64,000 nucleotides of DNA from Marasmius tenuissimus (taxonomy: Eukaryota; Basidiomycota; Agaricomycetes; Agaricales; Marasmiaceae), in NCBI GenBank assembly GCA_029532415.1, contig JAQOTA010000047.1:1550001-1614000 (forward strand), given 5' to 3'. A model generated the notes under the pieces. The model was not told the origin of the DNA and ran no database searches. It saw nothing but the letters and a program-made list of their open reading frames with translations. Position 1 is the stretch's first letter. Each line of letters starts with the position of its first letter. Made by a program: the position numbers and the translations under genes. Positions 19,742-30,780 of this stretch are shown one piece after another.

Positions 19742-22732
19742 TTACGTTGAGATTAATGGTGTATTCGAAACTCGCTTGAGGTGCTCTGGAACGAGGGTCG
19801 TGAGAGCTGTCCTCTTGTCAGGTAAGTTGGGGACATGAGATTTCTTTGGAACAATGATTGTTGAATCGCCGTCGTATAGAAGGCGGAGTTTGTGAAGTTG
19901 AATATCACAGGCCTTCTTGGTTAGCAGTTGAATTGCCTCTGACGATATTACCCATGCGGTGGCGTCAGCTTCGGTACGTAGTGCATCTTTCTGAGCCTGG
20001 CGCGCAGCTGCCTTTGCCCTCTTTACCTCTACTAATCTCTTTTCAAACTCTGCCTGCTCCTTTCGACGCCTAACCTCCCTTCCTGATGCACAAACCTGAC
20101 GAGCTTTGATCATCACCCAATGGTGATCTTCAGGTGTGAAAAGTCGTCAACAAACCCCTGGGTGTTGTTCCGTGAGAACATTGCTTGTCCGTTATGGGTG
20201 TCGATCGTGGCAGTTGGATTATTCCTCGCATAAACACACCATGACCCAAGAGCTCCCTCGTTTCTGTCATTGGTTGTCGGAATGTAAACGTGAGTTTTCT
20301 CGGTGTCCGAAAGCCCATCAATTAGCCCTCCCGGCGCGAATTCTGAGGAGAATCGGATCCAGGTAACTCGCGCACCATTCAAAAAACTGACGAAAATTTC
20401 CTTCAGGTGAGGGAGTCTTCCTTCCTCGTGTAGAGTGCGAATTGCGTCGACTACTTCCAGACGGAAGAACGGTTGGCCATCGAAGGTAGCTTCGATGTGG
20501 CAGTCCGGGTCAAAGGCAAGGATCGACTCAGGTGAGTCAATCAACCGTTGGCAATGCTCGACAAGCTCGCTGTGAACGGGACCTAGGTCAATTGCATTCA
20601 CGGCGGCATCCTCAGGCGACCGTACGATGGAAAGGTAAGGGTGGGTAATGAGTTGCTGATAAAGAGCTAATACAGCCAGCTCAGTGAGGGTTGGTGGATC
20701 GTTAAGGGCGTCGTAGACATTCTTCTCGATGTTGGTCCATGATTCCGTCACTTTCTTTGTCTTTATATGCTCTAGAAAGCGAATGTAGACCTCTAGATTG
20801 ACGAGGAGCTCGCCTGCTCCCTCACCGTGACTGCCAAATTTTGTATTATTGACCTGGGGAAACCGTTTGACAACGGTGTCAAGTTCGTGGCCGAGATAGA
20901 TCAGGTGAGTGTCTCCTTGACCTTTCTTGTCGTATCGATTGTTGAAAATGGCACCAGCAAGTGCGACACATTTCGCCCCACCGAACGAACAGGCTTCGAT
21001 GGTAGCCAACTCGTCTTCCGTGGCCTTCTTGCCTCGAGATTCAGGTGATAGGATATCCCTGACTTCTTTGGCACAGTACTTGTTTGCCAGCGGTATCGGT
21101 CGCATGCCCAAGGCCAGTTTCTTCCATGCCTCCAGCATTGCTGTGTTACCACCTTTGAAAGAGTTCTGATCTTTATGCATTCCACATCCCGCCCAGACAA
21201 AAAGGTTGAGGAGACGACGGTCACCGTCTTCCAATGAAGCCAAAGCTTTCTCTCCAAGGCTCTTGATTATGGCAGCTGCCGTTGCAGCATCCCGTGCCGC
21301 TCGTTCCTCGGTAGAAAGGTTTATCCAGCCTGTGAACCCACCCGCTGACTCAATCTTCTCCCAGTTGAAATCGTAGGTGAGCTTCTGTAATTCCTCCATT
21401 CCCATCTCTTTCAACTGTTTTTCCCCCAAGGAATTCACCGTCTCCTCTCGTTTGAGCTCCCGCATTGCATTTGCTGTCGCCTTCTCGCCCGCAGCGTGAT
21501 CACTCATCCAACCCCTAAGCTTCAAACAAACTTCCCGTAAGTTGATGTCTCCCCCCATCCGCCGCCCAAAGCTTGACTCCATATACCGACTTGTGAAGCT
21601 ATTGATGACCTCTTCCCATGTCGCCCTTGACTGATCCGTGGAATGGTCTAACGTGTGATGGACTCCCAAGAGCTGAGTTTGCGGTAGGTCTGACAGAACT
21701 GTAGAGCCATCTGTGAGTTTGACTGGCACGCAACATGTTAAATGGTGAGCTTGAAAGTTTTGGTTTCGACGGGAAGTGCTGTCGCTGCTCATTGTAATAT
21801 CTAGTCGGATTACTTGAGGTTCAGTCACGGTCATTGTCGATATTTTGCCATAATAATAACCTACCTTTGGTAAGTCTAACGTTCCAACCTTGCTGAATTT
21901 CCGACATGATTTGACCTTCGTGAATCGCCATGCTAACCACCTTGCGACTGATCCGATTCTTGAGCTTGATCCCAAGCACGGAAGCAACCTCACGGACAGC
22001 ATCGCCTACTCGCCCTTGCTTGCACCCAAAATCAACAAGAAGCCGTGACAGTGCCCGGAACTTTGGTGAGTAGGTGTGTTTGATTTTCATTCGGGTAAGG
22101 AGTGCAGTATCGTGCTGTTGTTCCTTCACCCGCTTTCGGAGTAGTTGCGACCGCTCGATGACTTTTTCTAGATTCCGGATTATTCGTCGAAGGTGTGATA
22201 TCTCCAGCTGCTGCTCTCTGCTATACGTCTCTGAGCTGCCGAGAGCATATCTATGCCGTGCTTCTAGACACCGAAGTACCCGGGAGAACTTGCTTTCTCT
22301 CTTGCTTGCCGCCCGTTGACTTTGCTGAAAAGCAGACCTCAACTGGCGGGTGAGGCGCCCATTTTCGGTCTCTGACTGCAGAAGAGCGACCTTCAAACGG
22401 AGGTTCTCCTTCTTCAAGGCGTCTACGGCTTTATCCCTGCGGGTTAGCTTCTCCTTCCCAAGCTTGTTCTCATATCGAGCAACTTTCAACTGACTGTCCT
22501 TCTTCTTTAGTTTGGCCTGTACATCGATCGGTCGCTTTTTGGAGGATCTAGTGGACGTTGGGGACGTGTCTGAAGTGCCTGCGAGTGGGTTTGATCCGGC
22601 CGGTAGGTCGTTCTCTTTGTAGTTGTCTCGAGGTGCTGATTTTTTGACAGGACTTTTGGATTCCCGGGCGCTCCTCAACTGTAATGCCCGTTTGTTCGGT
22701 CCTTTTTTCACCCATAGGTCAGCAAAAGCCAT
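19742..22732 (-). CDS. Putative transposase-like protein of an unnamed agaricomycete family
   Basis: Start taken at the ATG at 22732; an alternative short first exon beginning ATGCCTC lies near 22765. Exon 1 (22732-21865) is basic and coiled-coil (about residues 80-200, many Lys/Arg/Gln/Glu heptads). A 64-nt intron (21864-21801, GTAGGT...ACTAG) leads to exon 2. The main domain has SSDSTSRRN near residue 296, MSDHAAGEK near 391, WAGCGMHKDQNSFKGG near 496 and TTNDRNEGALGSW near 805. By position, these Asp, Asp and Glu residues could be an RNase H-fold DDE triad; that is inference. The frame closes at 20113, but a homologous basic helical tail (ASGREVRRRKEQAEFEKRL...) continues in another frame to 19742. 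One 1-2 nt indel near 20130 has therefore probably truncated the product. It lies alone within perfect 25-bp inverted termini. Confidence 0.75.
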
Positions 22733-23241
22733 CCAAGGTGTATCTGAAGGACTTACGAGGCATTGAGGGCTGTGTGTTCAGGTCTGAAACCCACTCTCGA
22801 CCCTTGCGCGTTCTCTTCGCGACGTACTAGCCTTCTCCAGAAGTGTCCCGTGACCGCTTAGGCGCCCAAGGGGTGGCATAGCGCCCGCTGCACCAGACTC
22901 CGTCTTCGAGGGGAAACTCCTCTTCATCGCAACACCATACCTTGCCCAAAATCTCAGCCATCGCTCTTATGGTTCATAGCAAGGAAGATACATGGGGGAT
23001 CCCCCGATTATAAAAAATTGCATTTTTTCTGGCCCAAGTCCACTTCCGACCACTTGAAAATTAGCAGGTTCCCTCCGCCTGTCGATGTCACATTATAGAT
23101 AAATTCGTATATAGTTAATCTATACTATGCCGAAGACTATCGAATTATAATACGGGGTTCTGAAAATCTTACAAGTGCGCCTGGTTTCTGGCCTGTGCTT
23201 CGGCTAGATCATGAACAGATCCGGGGTTATCAACGCCCGAA

Positions 23242-23266
23242 GATAAGGGCCTGATGCCCACCACCA
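23242..23266 (-). repeat. Right 25-bp terminal inverted repeat
   Basis: Exact reverse complement of 19563-19587, followed by the direct repeat CTGCGTG at 23267-23273. Confidence 0.95.
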
Positions 23267-23655
23267 CTGCGTGTGCGGGGTAGACTTCTGAATTGAAGTG
23301 CAGACATGAAGAACGCTGTCCGCTATCCAGGTTATTGAGGTCTCGAGCACAAGAAATAAATCCCGGTTTTGAGGCTTGAACCGTCTTCGATGTATCAATG
23401 TACCTTTCCAGACTTTCTCATTTTACTCCCGAGATAGATAATTATTACCGCTACGTGATTCGGCAACTGAATTGACTGATATGGATGCCAACGTATTTTC
23501 TCGGACTCGGATGCTGGATTCGTGTCAGGTATGATTGATCACATCAAATAGTGTGTTCCAAACTTACACTTAGTCTGGGTGTATTTAATGTTGCTGTTTC
23601 CAAGCTTTTCCTTTTTCCATGCGCTACCAGTATCGGGGCCTATCCAAATTCACAT

Positions 23656-23742
23656 TCACGTACATCTCGCGGTACGTGAGGTACGTGAATCGGTACGACG
23701 TGAATTTAGCATTTTGATACGCGAGGTACGTGAATTGACGGC
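23656..23742. repeat. GTACGTGA-type repeat cluster 1
   Basis: Within about 87 bp there are several copies of GTACGTGA and variants (GGTACGTGAGGTACGTGAAT, ACGACGTGAATTTAGCAT, GATACGCGAGGTACGTGAAT), plus one inverted copy, TTCACGTAC-like, at the left edge. It shares the phrase GAATTTAGCAT with cluster 4. Confidence 0.75.
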
Positions 23743-24353
23743 AAAGCATAGCCACAGCTTATCGACACCAGGAAACATAGGCACCTTCGTTCGACATCTT
23801 GAATATCTGCTCCATGTACGTAGCCCTCTAGCTTCTCCGCCAGAATAGGTACCTACAAGACCGTCTAAATGAGACTCAATGGTTTTGGATGATGTCTCGC
23901 CGCTGTAAACAGTCTTCTGGGGTGCTGCCCAGGAGAAGGGTCTTCCCCATAACAATAAAACACAACTCACAAGTCAAGGTTACTCCTAACCAATCTCAAA
24001 GCACGCCTCGAGAGCTATTCAGACTCCTCTTTGAGTAATCACAAGCAACAGAGTTGGTCGACATGCCCAATATTGTTCCATGGTCATTGATATAGTGTTT
24101 TCCCACGGGTCTTGACTACCCCAAACACCTCCTCCAGGCTGCCTCACCCATATGTAAGGCATCGGAACGTGCAGTCGAGCCTCATTTACCGCCTCCCCTC
24201 CAAATTCAACGTAAACTGCGCCCCTACCGTAACTTTGAGAGGCAGGACTGTCGTTGAGAATTAGAGGTCAAACCTACTAGGTCGCGCAAATCACCTCGTG
24301 GAGTCTGGACCTGGCAGTGGCAAATGGAGTACGCTAAACTGAGAACAGAACAT

Positions 24354-24425
24354 GTACGTGATCGAACGTGAATTCTCGTGAGGTACGTGAGTCTGGACGT
24401 GAAAGAACGCAAGGTATGTGAATTT
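24354..24425. repeat. GTACGTGA-type repeat cluster 2
   Basis: GTACGTGATCGAACGTGAAT, GAGGTACGTGAGTCTGG, GACGTGAAAG and GGTATGTGAATT occur within about 70 bp, in the same orientation as the other clusters. Confidence 0.7.
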
Positions 24426-25710
24426 ATGAAACTATTTTTCAGTCAAAATTCATGCACGTGCCAAGCGCATGTGTATGCTGTTTGCGTACTTCGTACCGAC
24501 CGTTCGTGTATTTTTACCGGTCACTTTTCCAAGGAACCTTCCCTTTTATAGTAGCCTCATCTTGCCAGGCTCCCAGCGCCGAGTCACTCCGAGTTGCCGT
24601 ACGATATTTTTAACTTCCGCCGGCCGGCCACAATGGTATACCACAAGTATCCTGTGCAAATGGCTAACCCTGCGCGCTAAGTTTGCCTTGCCCAAGAATT
24701 CCAATCCTCACCAACTTGTGGAGCTCGAATATCGATATTAACCATGCTGCAGAGTGGATTGTGTGACCTATCAGAATCTCAGGTCTCGATTGCTTGAACT
24801 TGAAGGTTGTAAGTTGTTTGCTGCCTCCCCACCAGTGCGGCGTTGAGGACATCCAACCAAGCAAACGTGTAACCTTCACATCCAGAGCCCCCGCTCCTCA
24901 AATATATCGACCACACTGATATCCCGTGAGATTGCTAAGTTCCTTGAACTGCAGTACTAAGTGATACTAAATGGTTCCAAGTTTGAGTTATCGGGTCTCG
25001 GAACTTCGAAAGTACTGGGTGATTGATCATTGACCCTACCTTGGAGCTCGAAGGCTCGCCACTGGATATAGAAGTCAAAGCCAAGATCCTTCATCTGTTC
25101 AATTCTATATGAGTATCCTCAGAGAGGGCTATATTGAAGAGGCAAATTCGTGCTATCTGGCCGCATTGCCTACATATGGCTACAGAATTATGGTATTTAT
25201 CATGTCCAAGGTCCCATCGAGCCCTAGATACCACCACGTATTCACGACGGACCCCTCAGGATCATGCCTTTGAACCTTTCAAGTCAAGTAGACCTCCTCC
25301 GCTACAGCGTGCTTGTTGGTGGAAGAGTTTGGTTTCCCCGATCTTGTCGCTCGAGATAATCGAGTCGTTATTTGCTCAGAGCTCCCTTGGGAGCACCGAA
25401 ATAAGACTGTCGCAGTAACGCACCTCTGTTGCAATCTCAATTTAACATTTCCACGCTACAGTGACTATGTTTCGGTAATTCCCGAATGTGGCCGTATCGC
25501 GGCATCCAATAGGTCTGGTCACTTTCGGCAGCCCTTTTCTTTCGAATTTTAGTATCACAGGAAAACTCATTTTTGAAGGTCCAATGTCAAGTACGGAAAG
25601 TAGCTAGAGGACACACCTATCAATAGTATCCACTACGCCGACTGGCAAAAGTACGTCGAGCACAAATGCTCAAGCACGTCAACGGTTTACACTACACGTT
25701 TCGGCAATGA

Positions 25711-25876
25711 AGTACGCGAATCACGTACATTTTCGGCAACCCAATAGAATTTTGAAAAGTACCTTTATATGAATTTGAACGTGAATGTACGTGAGGCACG
25801 TGAATTGTACGTGAGTTGTACGTGAGGTACGTGAACATGAACGCGAGGTACGTGAATCTCGACGTGAGGTACGGGA
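25711..25876. repeat. GTACGTGA-type repeat cluster 3 (largest)
   Basis: At least eight units (GTACGTGAGG, CACGTGAATT, GTACGTGAGTT, GTACGTGAAC, ACGCGAGGTACGTGAATC, GACGTGAGGTACG) with one inverted unit (ATCACGTACA) at the left edge. The cluster ends just downstream of the stop of the minus-strand gene at 25921-26877. Confidence 0.8.
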
Positions 25877-25920
25877 CTTCCAATACACCAGTATATGAGG
25901 TTAAATAGAGATATCGCTTT

Positions 25921-26877
25921 CTACAAACAAACTTCGTTCTCATGAACAGGCCTGGGTATTGGATGTGGGCGAGTACGCTGTTGTGGTCGATCAGTATTCC
26001 CCAGTTCAGCCACGTCTTGCCGGGCCTGTTTCCATGATTGAGTACAAGGGTCATTTTGTGTTTCTCCCCAACCTGATTCGTTGTGAGAGAAGGATGCTCT
26101 AGTAAAACTGACGAGACTTACGTTGTCACTCTCCCATGCATGATAAACTCTCCCTTGGAAGTTGGCTATCGGGGAAGTGGACCTAGAAATCCCAATTATC
26201 TTGATGAATCCTAATAAAACATCAAGTTCCCATTGCTGCTGCCCTGATTGTCCGAATCTTGTTGATCTCGTAGCGTGCAGCCTTTGACTGCCAATCGCTG
26301 ATTTCAAGAGAGGACTCGCTCGAAACTGTCTTTCCCGCCCGAAGTGCTGCAGGAGGTACACTAGGATTGGCAGTGACTCGATCTTGCCGTGCCGAACAAT
26401 CCGATATCCACCATGTATTGTCTCCGAGAGCATGCCTGTGGCAAAGCTAGCGTGTCTTGCTGTTTCTGTTCGCGTGGACCAGTCGACTTTAAAGTTGTCG
26501 AGCCATTTAGCTACTTCCCAGGATACATGGGCATGATAGTGACCTTGGAGTGATTTGTTCCATTCACTAACGAGATCCTCAAATCTGACGAGCCTGGCGA
26601 GTCCAAGGATACACCAGTAATTGCCATCAGTGATATTGTTGTCAGTATTGCTGAATACATTGAACTTGTGGGTGTCGTCGTGTGTCTTGGTCTCCGATGG
26701 AGCAGCCACATCTGTCTCTTTACTCTGAGAGGAAAAAGAGAGATCCAACAGCAGAGACTCAGAGTGAGAGGATTCAACAGCTGAAGGGAGCTGAACTATC
26801 CGTGAAGTCGAAGGATGTAGAGCGATGGAACCATGGGAGTTATTCGGTACGGGTCGTGTCCATGGGCGGGTGGTCAC
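25921..26877 (-). CDS. Hypothetical protein, 318 codons
   Basis: A single uninterrupted minus-strand frame. The N-terminal 75 residues are Ser/Thr-rich and low complexity. Residues about 85-180 look globular and helical (NYWCILGLARLVRFEDLV, HVSWEVAKWLDNFKVDW, GKIESLPILVYLLQHFG). The C-terminal third is irregular and probably includes readthrough of a short intron (a GT-rich donor pattern near 26120). I recognise no family, and no signal peptide or membrane helix is visible. Length and the coherent central block argue that it codes, perhaps as 3' exons of a longer gene extending past 26877. Confidence 0.45.
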   Translation of the reverse strand: MTTRPWTRPVPNNSHGSIALHPSTSRIVQLPSAVESSHSESLLLDLSFSSQSKETDVAAPSETKTHDDTHKFNVFSNTDNNITDGNYWCILGLARLVRFEDLVSEWNKSLQGHYHAHVSWEVAKWLDNFKVDWSTRTETARHASFATGMLSETIHGGYRIVRHGKIESLPILVYLLQHFGRERQFRASPLLKSAIGSQRLHATRSTRFGQSGQQQWELDVLLGFIKIIGISRSTSPIANFQGRVYHAWESDNVSLVSFTRASFSHNESGWGETQNDPCTQSWKQARQDVAELGNTDRPQQRTRPHPIPRPVHENEVCL

Positions 26878-29080
26878 TGGTATGTAGCCAAAATACGATG
26901 CACACCGGACAGTAAAAACACAGTCCGAGGGTGCTCTGCTGATGAGGATCCCCGCCCAAATGATGCAGTCCTGTGTCGGGGTTCAATTGTACAGGGTTGG
27001 TGCCTTCAAATAAACATATCAGTATACAAGTACTGTGATCCTAATGGCACGATGGGAGAAGAGGGGGTTGTCAACCACAACGACTGCCACAGCCAATCTG
27101 CTCGCTGAGAATTTCAAATCGATCTGGGACCGAGAGTCGCAGTCGACGTGGTGCCCTGCACCCTGATCCTACCGGGCATGCTCAATACTGAGTCTCGGAG
27201 TGGCTTCAAACCCATAATAAATGGCTGTCAACTGAGGAATACCTGAACCATAACTGCCTGAGACTCAATGAAAGATCGCCTATAGTTGAAGTTTAGGTCG
27301 AGTTACGAGTACAACGCAAAGTGATATCCCCAAGTAGTTTGATGGATTTGATCGCAGGTAAGCAAGTGCTTCTGCCTGGTCGTTTCTAGCAGAGTCAAGG
27401 AAGTCTATAAAGCTAAGAAAGGGTTTATCGAGGTGGAATGACAATAGTAAACGATACGTGAGTGGTACGTGGCGGTACGTAAATTTGTACGCGACTGTAC
27501 GTGAACGGTAAATGACTGTACGTAACACCGTACGCGAATTTAGCATGCCCCCCAGTATCGAAAAGCGCAATTATGAACAAGCGAAAGTACTGCAGCCAGA
27601 GCCTTCAATATTACACTGGAGGTATGTAAGACGGTTCAAGCAAGTATTCCCCATTAACATGGTCTTTGATGGTGGACCCGACGGTAGCGAGTGTCCAGAA
27701 CCACGGCAAAGTCCGACATGACCGGGAACTGCCGAGATTTATAGAAGTCAGTCTGTGAGGCTCTCGTGACGGGTAAGTAGTATAACGGGAGAGAACAGAC
27801 ACAGATCTGGGGAATGGCGATTTCTAAAACCGTAGAAAGGTACTATAGGCCTTCACCTAGTTGGCCACCCCTGGGAAGTTGGCCACTTGGGCTCCACACG
27901 GCTGTCACCGTGTTGTAGTAACTCAAAGCCAGTCACATAGTGTACATTCAATCTATACCGACCTGTAGAAACCACCTGAGCGTGATTCAGCGAGTTTGGA
28001 CCAGGGTGTGGTCGGAAAAAACCAGGCAAGTCAAGAAATTACGTGATTTCTTAGCCATCGCGGTAGTTCACTGAGGGGTTTATTACGCACTTCGTCTGTG
28101 TATCTATCTCTAGAAGCTCAACATCAATAGATGTGCCTTCCAGCAAGATATATGAGCGGGTTACTCGGCACTATAGCCTATTTTCCTCCATATATGATAG
28201 AATTTCTGACGGCGTCTATTTTGTTCCCACGCTGTCTGCCACATTCACGACGGCCTATCTGGCTTATCACCCAGTCCCGTAGGCATCCAAACTACACAAA
28301 TACTTATTTTAGCTGTTTATATAGCTTTATAGGAGCATATTAGCTCCCCTGTGAGGCTCTAGTGTCAATGTTGTTTGGTAGTGGTCTGGGGCGGGCTCCC
28401 CACATAGGATGCCAGCACACCACCGGTATCTAATATCGGTATGTACTTGTAACATGTTTTTAACGCTCTTGAACCTTAAATTGCACCTAAATACATTGTT
28501 TTCGGCCTATTTTAGGGGTTGTAGTGGCCATCATCCGTGAATACTCACAACCGGCCAACTACCCCATTTTGCCGAAATTTGGACTCGCGTCAGCAAAGCA
28601 GTCATTTCTTGACCAGCACGACACTCAAGCTCATGAATCTCATATGGCATACACTTTAGATGTCCAAAAGTACTATCAAATCATTCACTGCCCAAGTGTA
28701 ACTGAGTCTACCAAAATAACGGCGTCAAACTGCTTACCTGGCCAACTTCCCGAAAATTATTAGTAAGTAAACTCAGATAATGATTTTTTGGGTGACAATG
28801 GAGATGAAACTAAAATAAAAATCAGGCTTCTCGATCGACACAGTACATTTACTGACTTGTGGGCCAAATTCACTGTTGACGCCTTGATGGTTTGAATGGG
28901 ACTGCACGAACTTAACCCGTACAGCCGAGGCTCTGCTATCGAAAGTTGAGAGGGGAGAGAAAAATAGAATGATTTATAGCAATAGACATGTACACATTCA
29001 GTGATGCAAGGTCGTATATATATGGAACAGGGTGTATCTAGAATAATAATCAGACAAATCGGGTAAGTTATCTCCTCGAT
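26878..29080. other. No recognisable gene; dispersed GTTGGCCA motifs
   Basis: TAGTTGGCC occurs at 27859, GGGAAGTTGGCCA at 27877, an inverted GGCCAACTA at 28552 and an inverted TGGCCAACTTCCC at 28740. This spacing could be the remains of an inverted-repeat element of about 0.9 kb, but clean ends and a target duplication could not be defined. The fourth GTACGTGA cluster is also here. Confidence 0.35.
27452..27540. repeat. GTACGTGA-type repeat cluster 4
   Basis: GATACGTGAGTGGTACGTGG, GGTACGTAAATT, GTACGCGACTGTACGTGAAC, TGTACGTAAC and CGTACGCGAATTTAGCAT occur within about 90 bp. The shared GAATTTAGCAT links it to cluster 1. Confidence 0.7.
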
Positions 29081-29084
29081 CTAG

Positions 29085-30065
29085 ATCTCAAGGGAGGCTC
29101 CCCAGCTTCGCTACAATACTCCGGCGGGTTCTCCATCCCACTTTGGGCCCATAGCCGCTAATAGACCACACGAACCACATCAGGGAAGCTTGTCCCATCT
29201 CCATGTCCCCTCAGTTTGAACGTGCTCCCCGAAGGTATGGACTATGACCATTGTAGTTCGATGCAGGAATCAGCAATTTAGCAGTGCCGCGACGCTCGAT
29301 CAGTGCTGTGACTTCTTCGGCATGAAATGAAATTCGGAGGGCGCTGAGTTGTTCCGCCTGAGCGGGGCAAGTCGTGCCTCTGGCACAATCTCTCGAGTCT
29401 GAGATTCGGATACCGGATATTTGTGGGGAAAGGCCGTCGTCTTGCGGAATGTAGTTGTGTCGAATGGTACCATCATTTGGGCTGTGGGATCGGACTGAGA
29501 TGATGGTCCTATTCATAATTCGATGCTTGCGGCGCCATTGGCATACCACGTAAAATATAGCAAGTCCAATCAGTGCCAACGATACCACACAGCCAACAGT
29601 AGCTCCAGTAATCACCAGGGTGGGTGGCTTGGAGGAAGCTTGTTCGAGAGAAGAGGAAAGTGGCTCCGACGAGGCTGATTCCATTGATCAGTATCTGAGC
29701 TGCGGCGGCTTGATTATACAAGTCAAAATTCTCCTTCTTGGTCGTGGCCCCGCCGACTTGCGGCTATAAACATTAACTCCCAGAGGTGCTACATCATGAT
29801 CTCGTATAGCATTATACTTGGGTGCATTCGTTTAGTTTCTATAATCACAATCACACGAAGAGAAAAATGAATGATACCACGCACATGAACTCCCGGGAGA
29901 CTTGTCATATTGTCCTGTAGCTCAGCTGACAATACTCCTCTATCCTCTATCCCTTCTCCGTTCTTCCGCAAGGCCTCTTAAGAATTACATGTCACTGTCA
30001 TCTCCAGGATCGGAGCCATAGGGACCCCAGGGCACAGACTGGGCACCATTCTATCCCTGGACTTA
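29085..30065 (-). pseudogene. Decayed, 5'-truncated GH76-like membrane protein
   Basis: Paralogous to the gene at 10948-13283. From its 5' side it aligns with that gene's codons for the DMYLLRGLAEARR region (about 29900-30060), then the VNVYSRKW region, LYNQAAAAQILINGI, and a transmembrane helix (VITGATVGCVVSLALIGLAI) followed by CQWRRKH. The cytoplasmic tail ends in the frame giving FPDVVRVVY, a TAG stop, then RLWAQSGMENPPEYCSEAGE at about 29100-29200. Exons upstream of about 30065 are missing. Several frame changes and the in-frame TAG make it a pseudogene. It keeps the PPxY motif (PPEY). Confidence 0.72.
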
Positions 30066-30780
30066 TTTGTACTAGGAAACGATAGCTTCACCCTGTTGAA
30101 CTCTTGAATCTTCAAGCTCTTTCTCTATCTGTGCGAATTTGGGTCCCAGCGGACTACACAAGGGCGGGGCTTTGACTACTTCCGATATCTCGGAAAACAA
30201 AATCTGGATGGAGGGCGCTGAGCACGCTGCATAGTACTGGCGTGTGAGTGAGGGGCTAAAATTGGCTGAGAATAACGAGAAGACGGTATGCCATCAATCG
30301 CGCTCGAGTCCTTTCCGCCAGGATCTAACTATAGCTCCAATCTGAAAGTCTCGTGCCCTGGAATATTGTTGATGACATCCGACTGCTCCGTCGGAACGAC
30401 CATCATCTACGACTCCTGGATTAAAATGCATCACGTTTGCGGCGTTCACGAAAAGTGGAAGTAGGAAGCCCCGATCGAAGTTGCCGCCAAATTGTTACCT
30501 ACGTTCAGTACATATTATGGCTGATGTACCCAAGCTGATACAAAATTTTCGTTTGCCCCCATGCTCAGGTCTTTCATGGATACGCTTCGGCGAACACGAG
30601 CACAAAAATATAGTCCGATTCCCCAAAAAGTGACTTCACAGGAGGATGACGCAAATTTCATATCATATTTTGGAGGTATACACGTACAACAAAACGAGTT
30701 TTGGTGTGTAAGGGAGGGGGAAATACAGTGATTGGCCAGAAATGAAGGGTGCCATAAGGCTACTATACATCTCGAAACAT

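Larger units (their letters stand above)
19563..23266 (-). mobile_element. Complete 3.7-kb TIR DNA transposon, superfamily not assigned
   Basis: Perfect 25-bp terminal inverted repeats: the left end starts TGGTGGTGGGCATCAGG at 19563 and the right end reads the same inward from 23266. Direct flanks are CTGCGTG (19556-19562 and 23267-23273); the match can be read as 9 bp (CTGCGTGTG) because of overlap with the TIR. The element holds one large minus-strand gene filling 19742-22732. That protein belongs to an abundant, usually unnamed agaricomycete family rather than to hAT, Tc1/mariner, CACTA/Plavaka or KDZ as I know them. TIRs, target duplication and a single long gene together make this a DNA transposon. 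Confidence 0.85.
23274..25920. other. No recognisable gene; contains repeat clusters
   Basis: Short ORFs only. Its notable content is three of the four GTACGTGA-type clusters listed separately. Confidence 0.45.

Noticed and set aside
22074..22319. Plus-strand ORF opposite the coiled-coil exon of the transposase-like gene
   Set aside because: Antisense shadow of a charged coiled coil; Cys/Arg/Ser-rich with no features of its own.
27858..28760. Possible inverted-repeat element with GTTGGCCA ends
   Set aside because: Shared core only about 9-13 bp, more than two candidate ends and no defensible target duplication; kept only as dispersed motifs.
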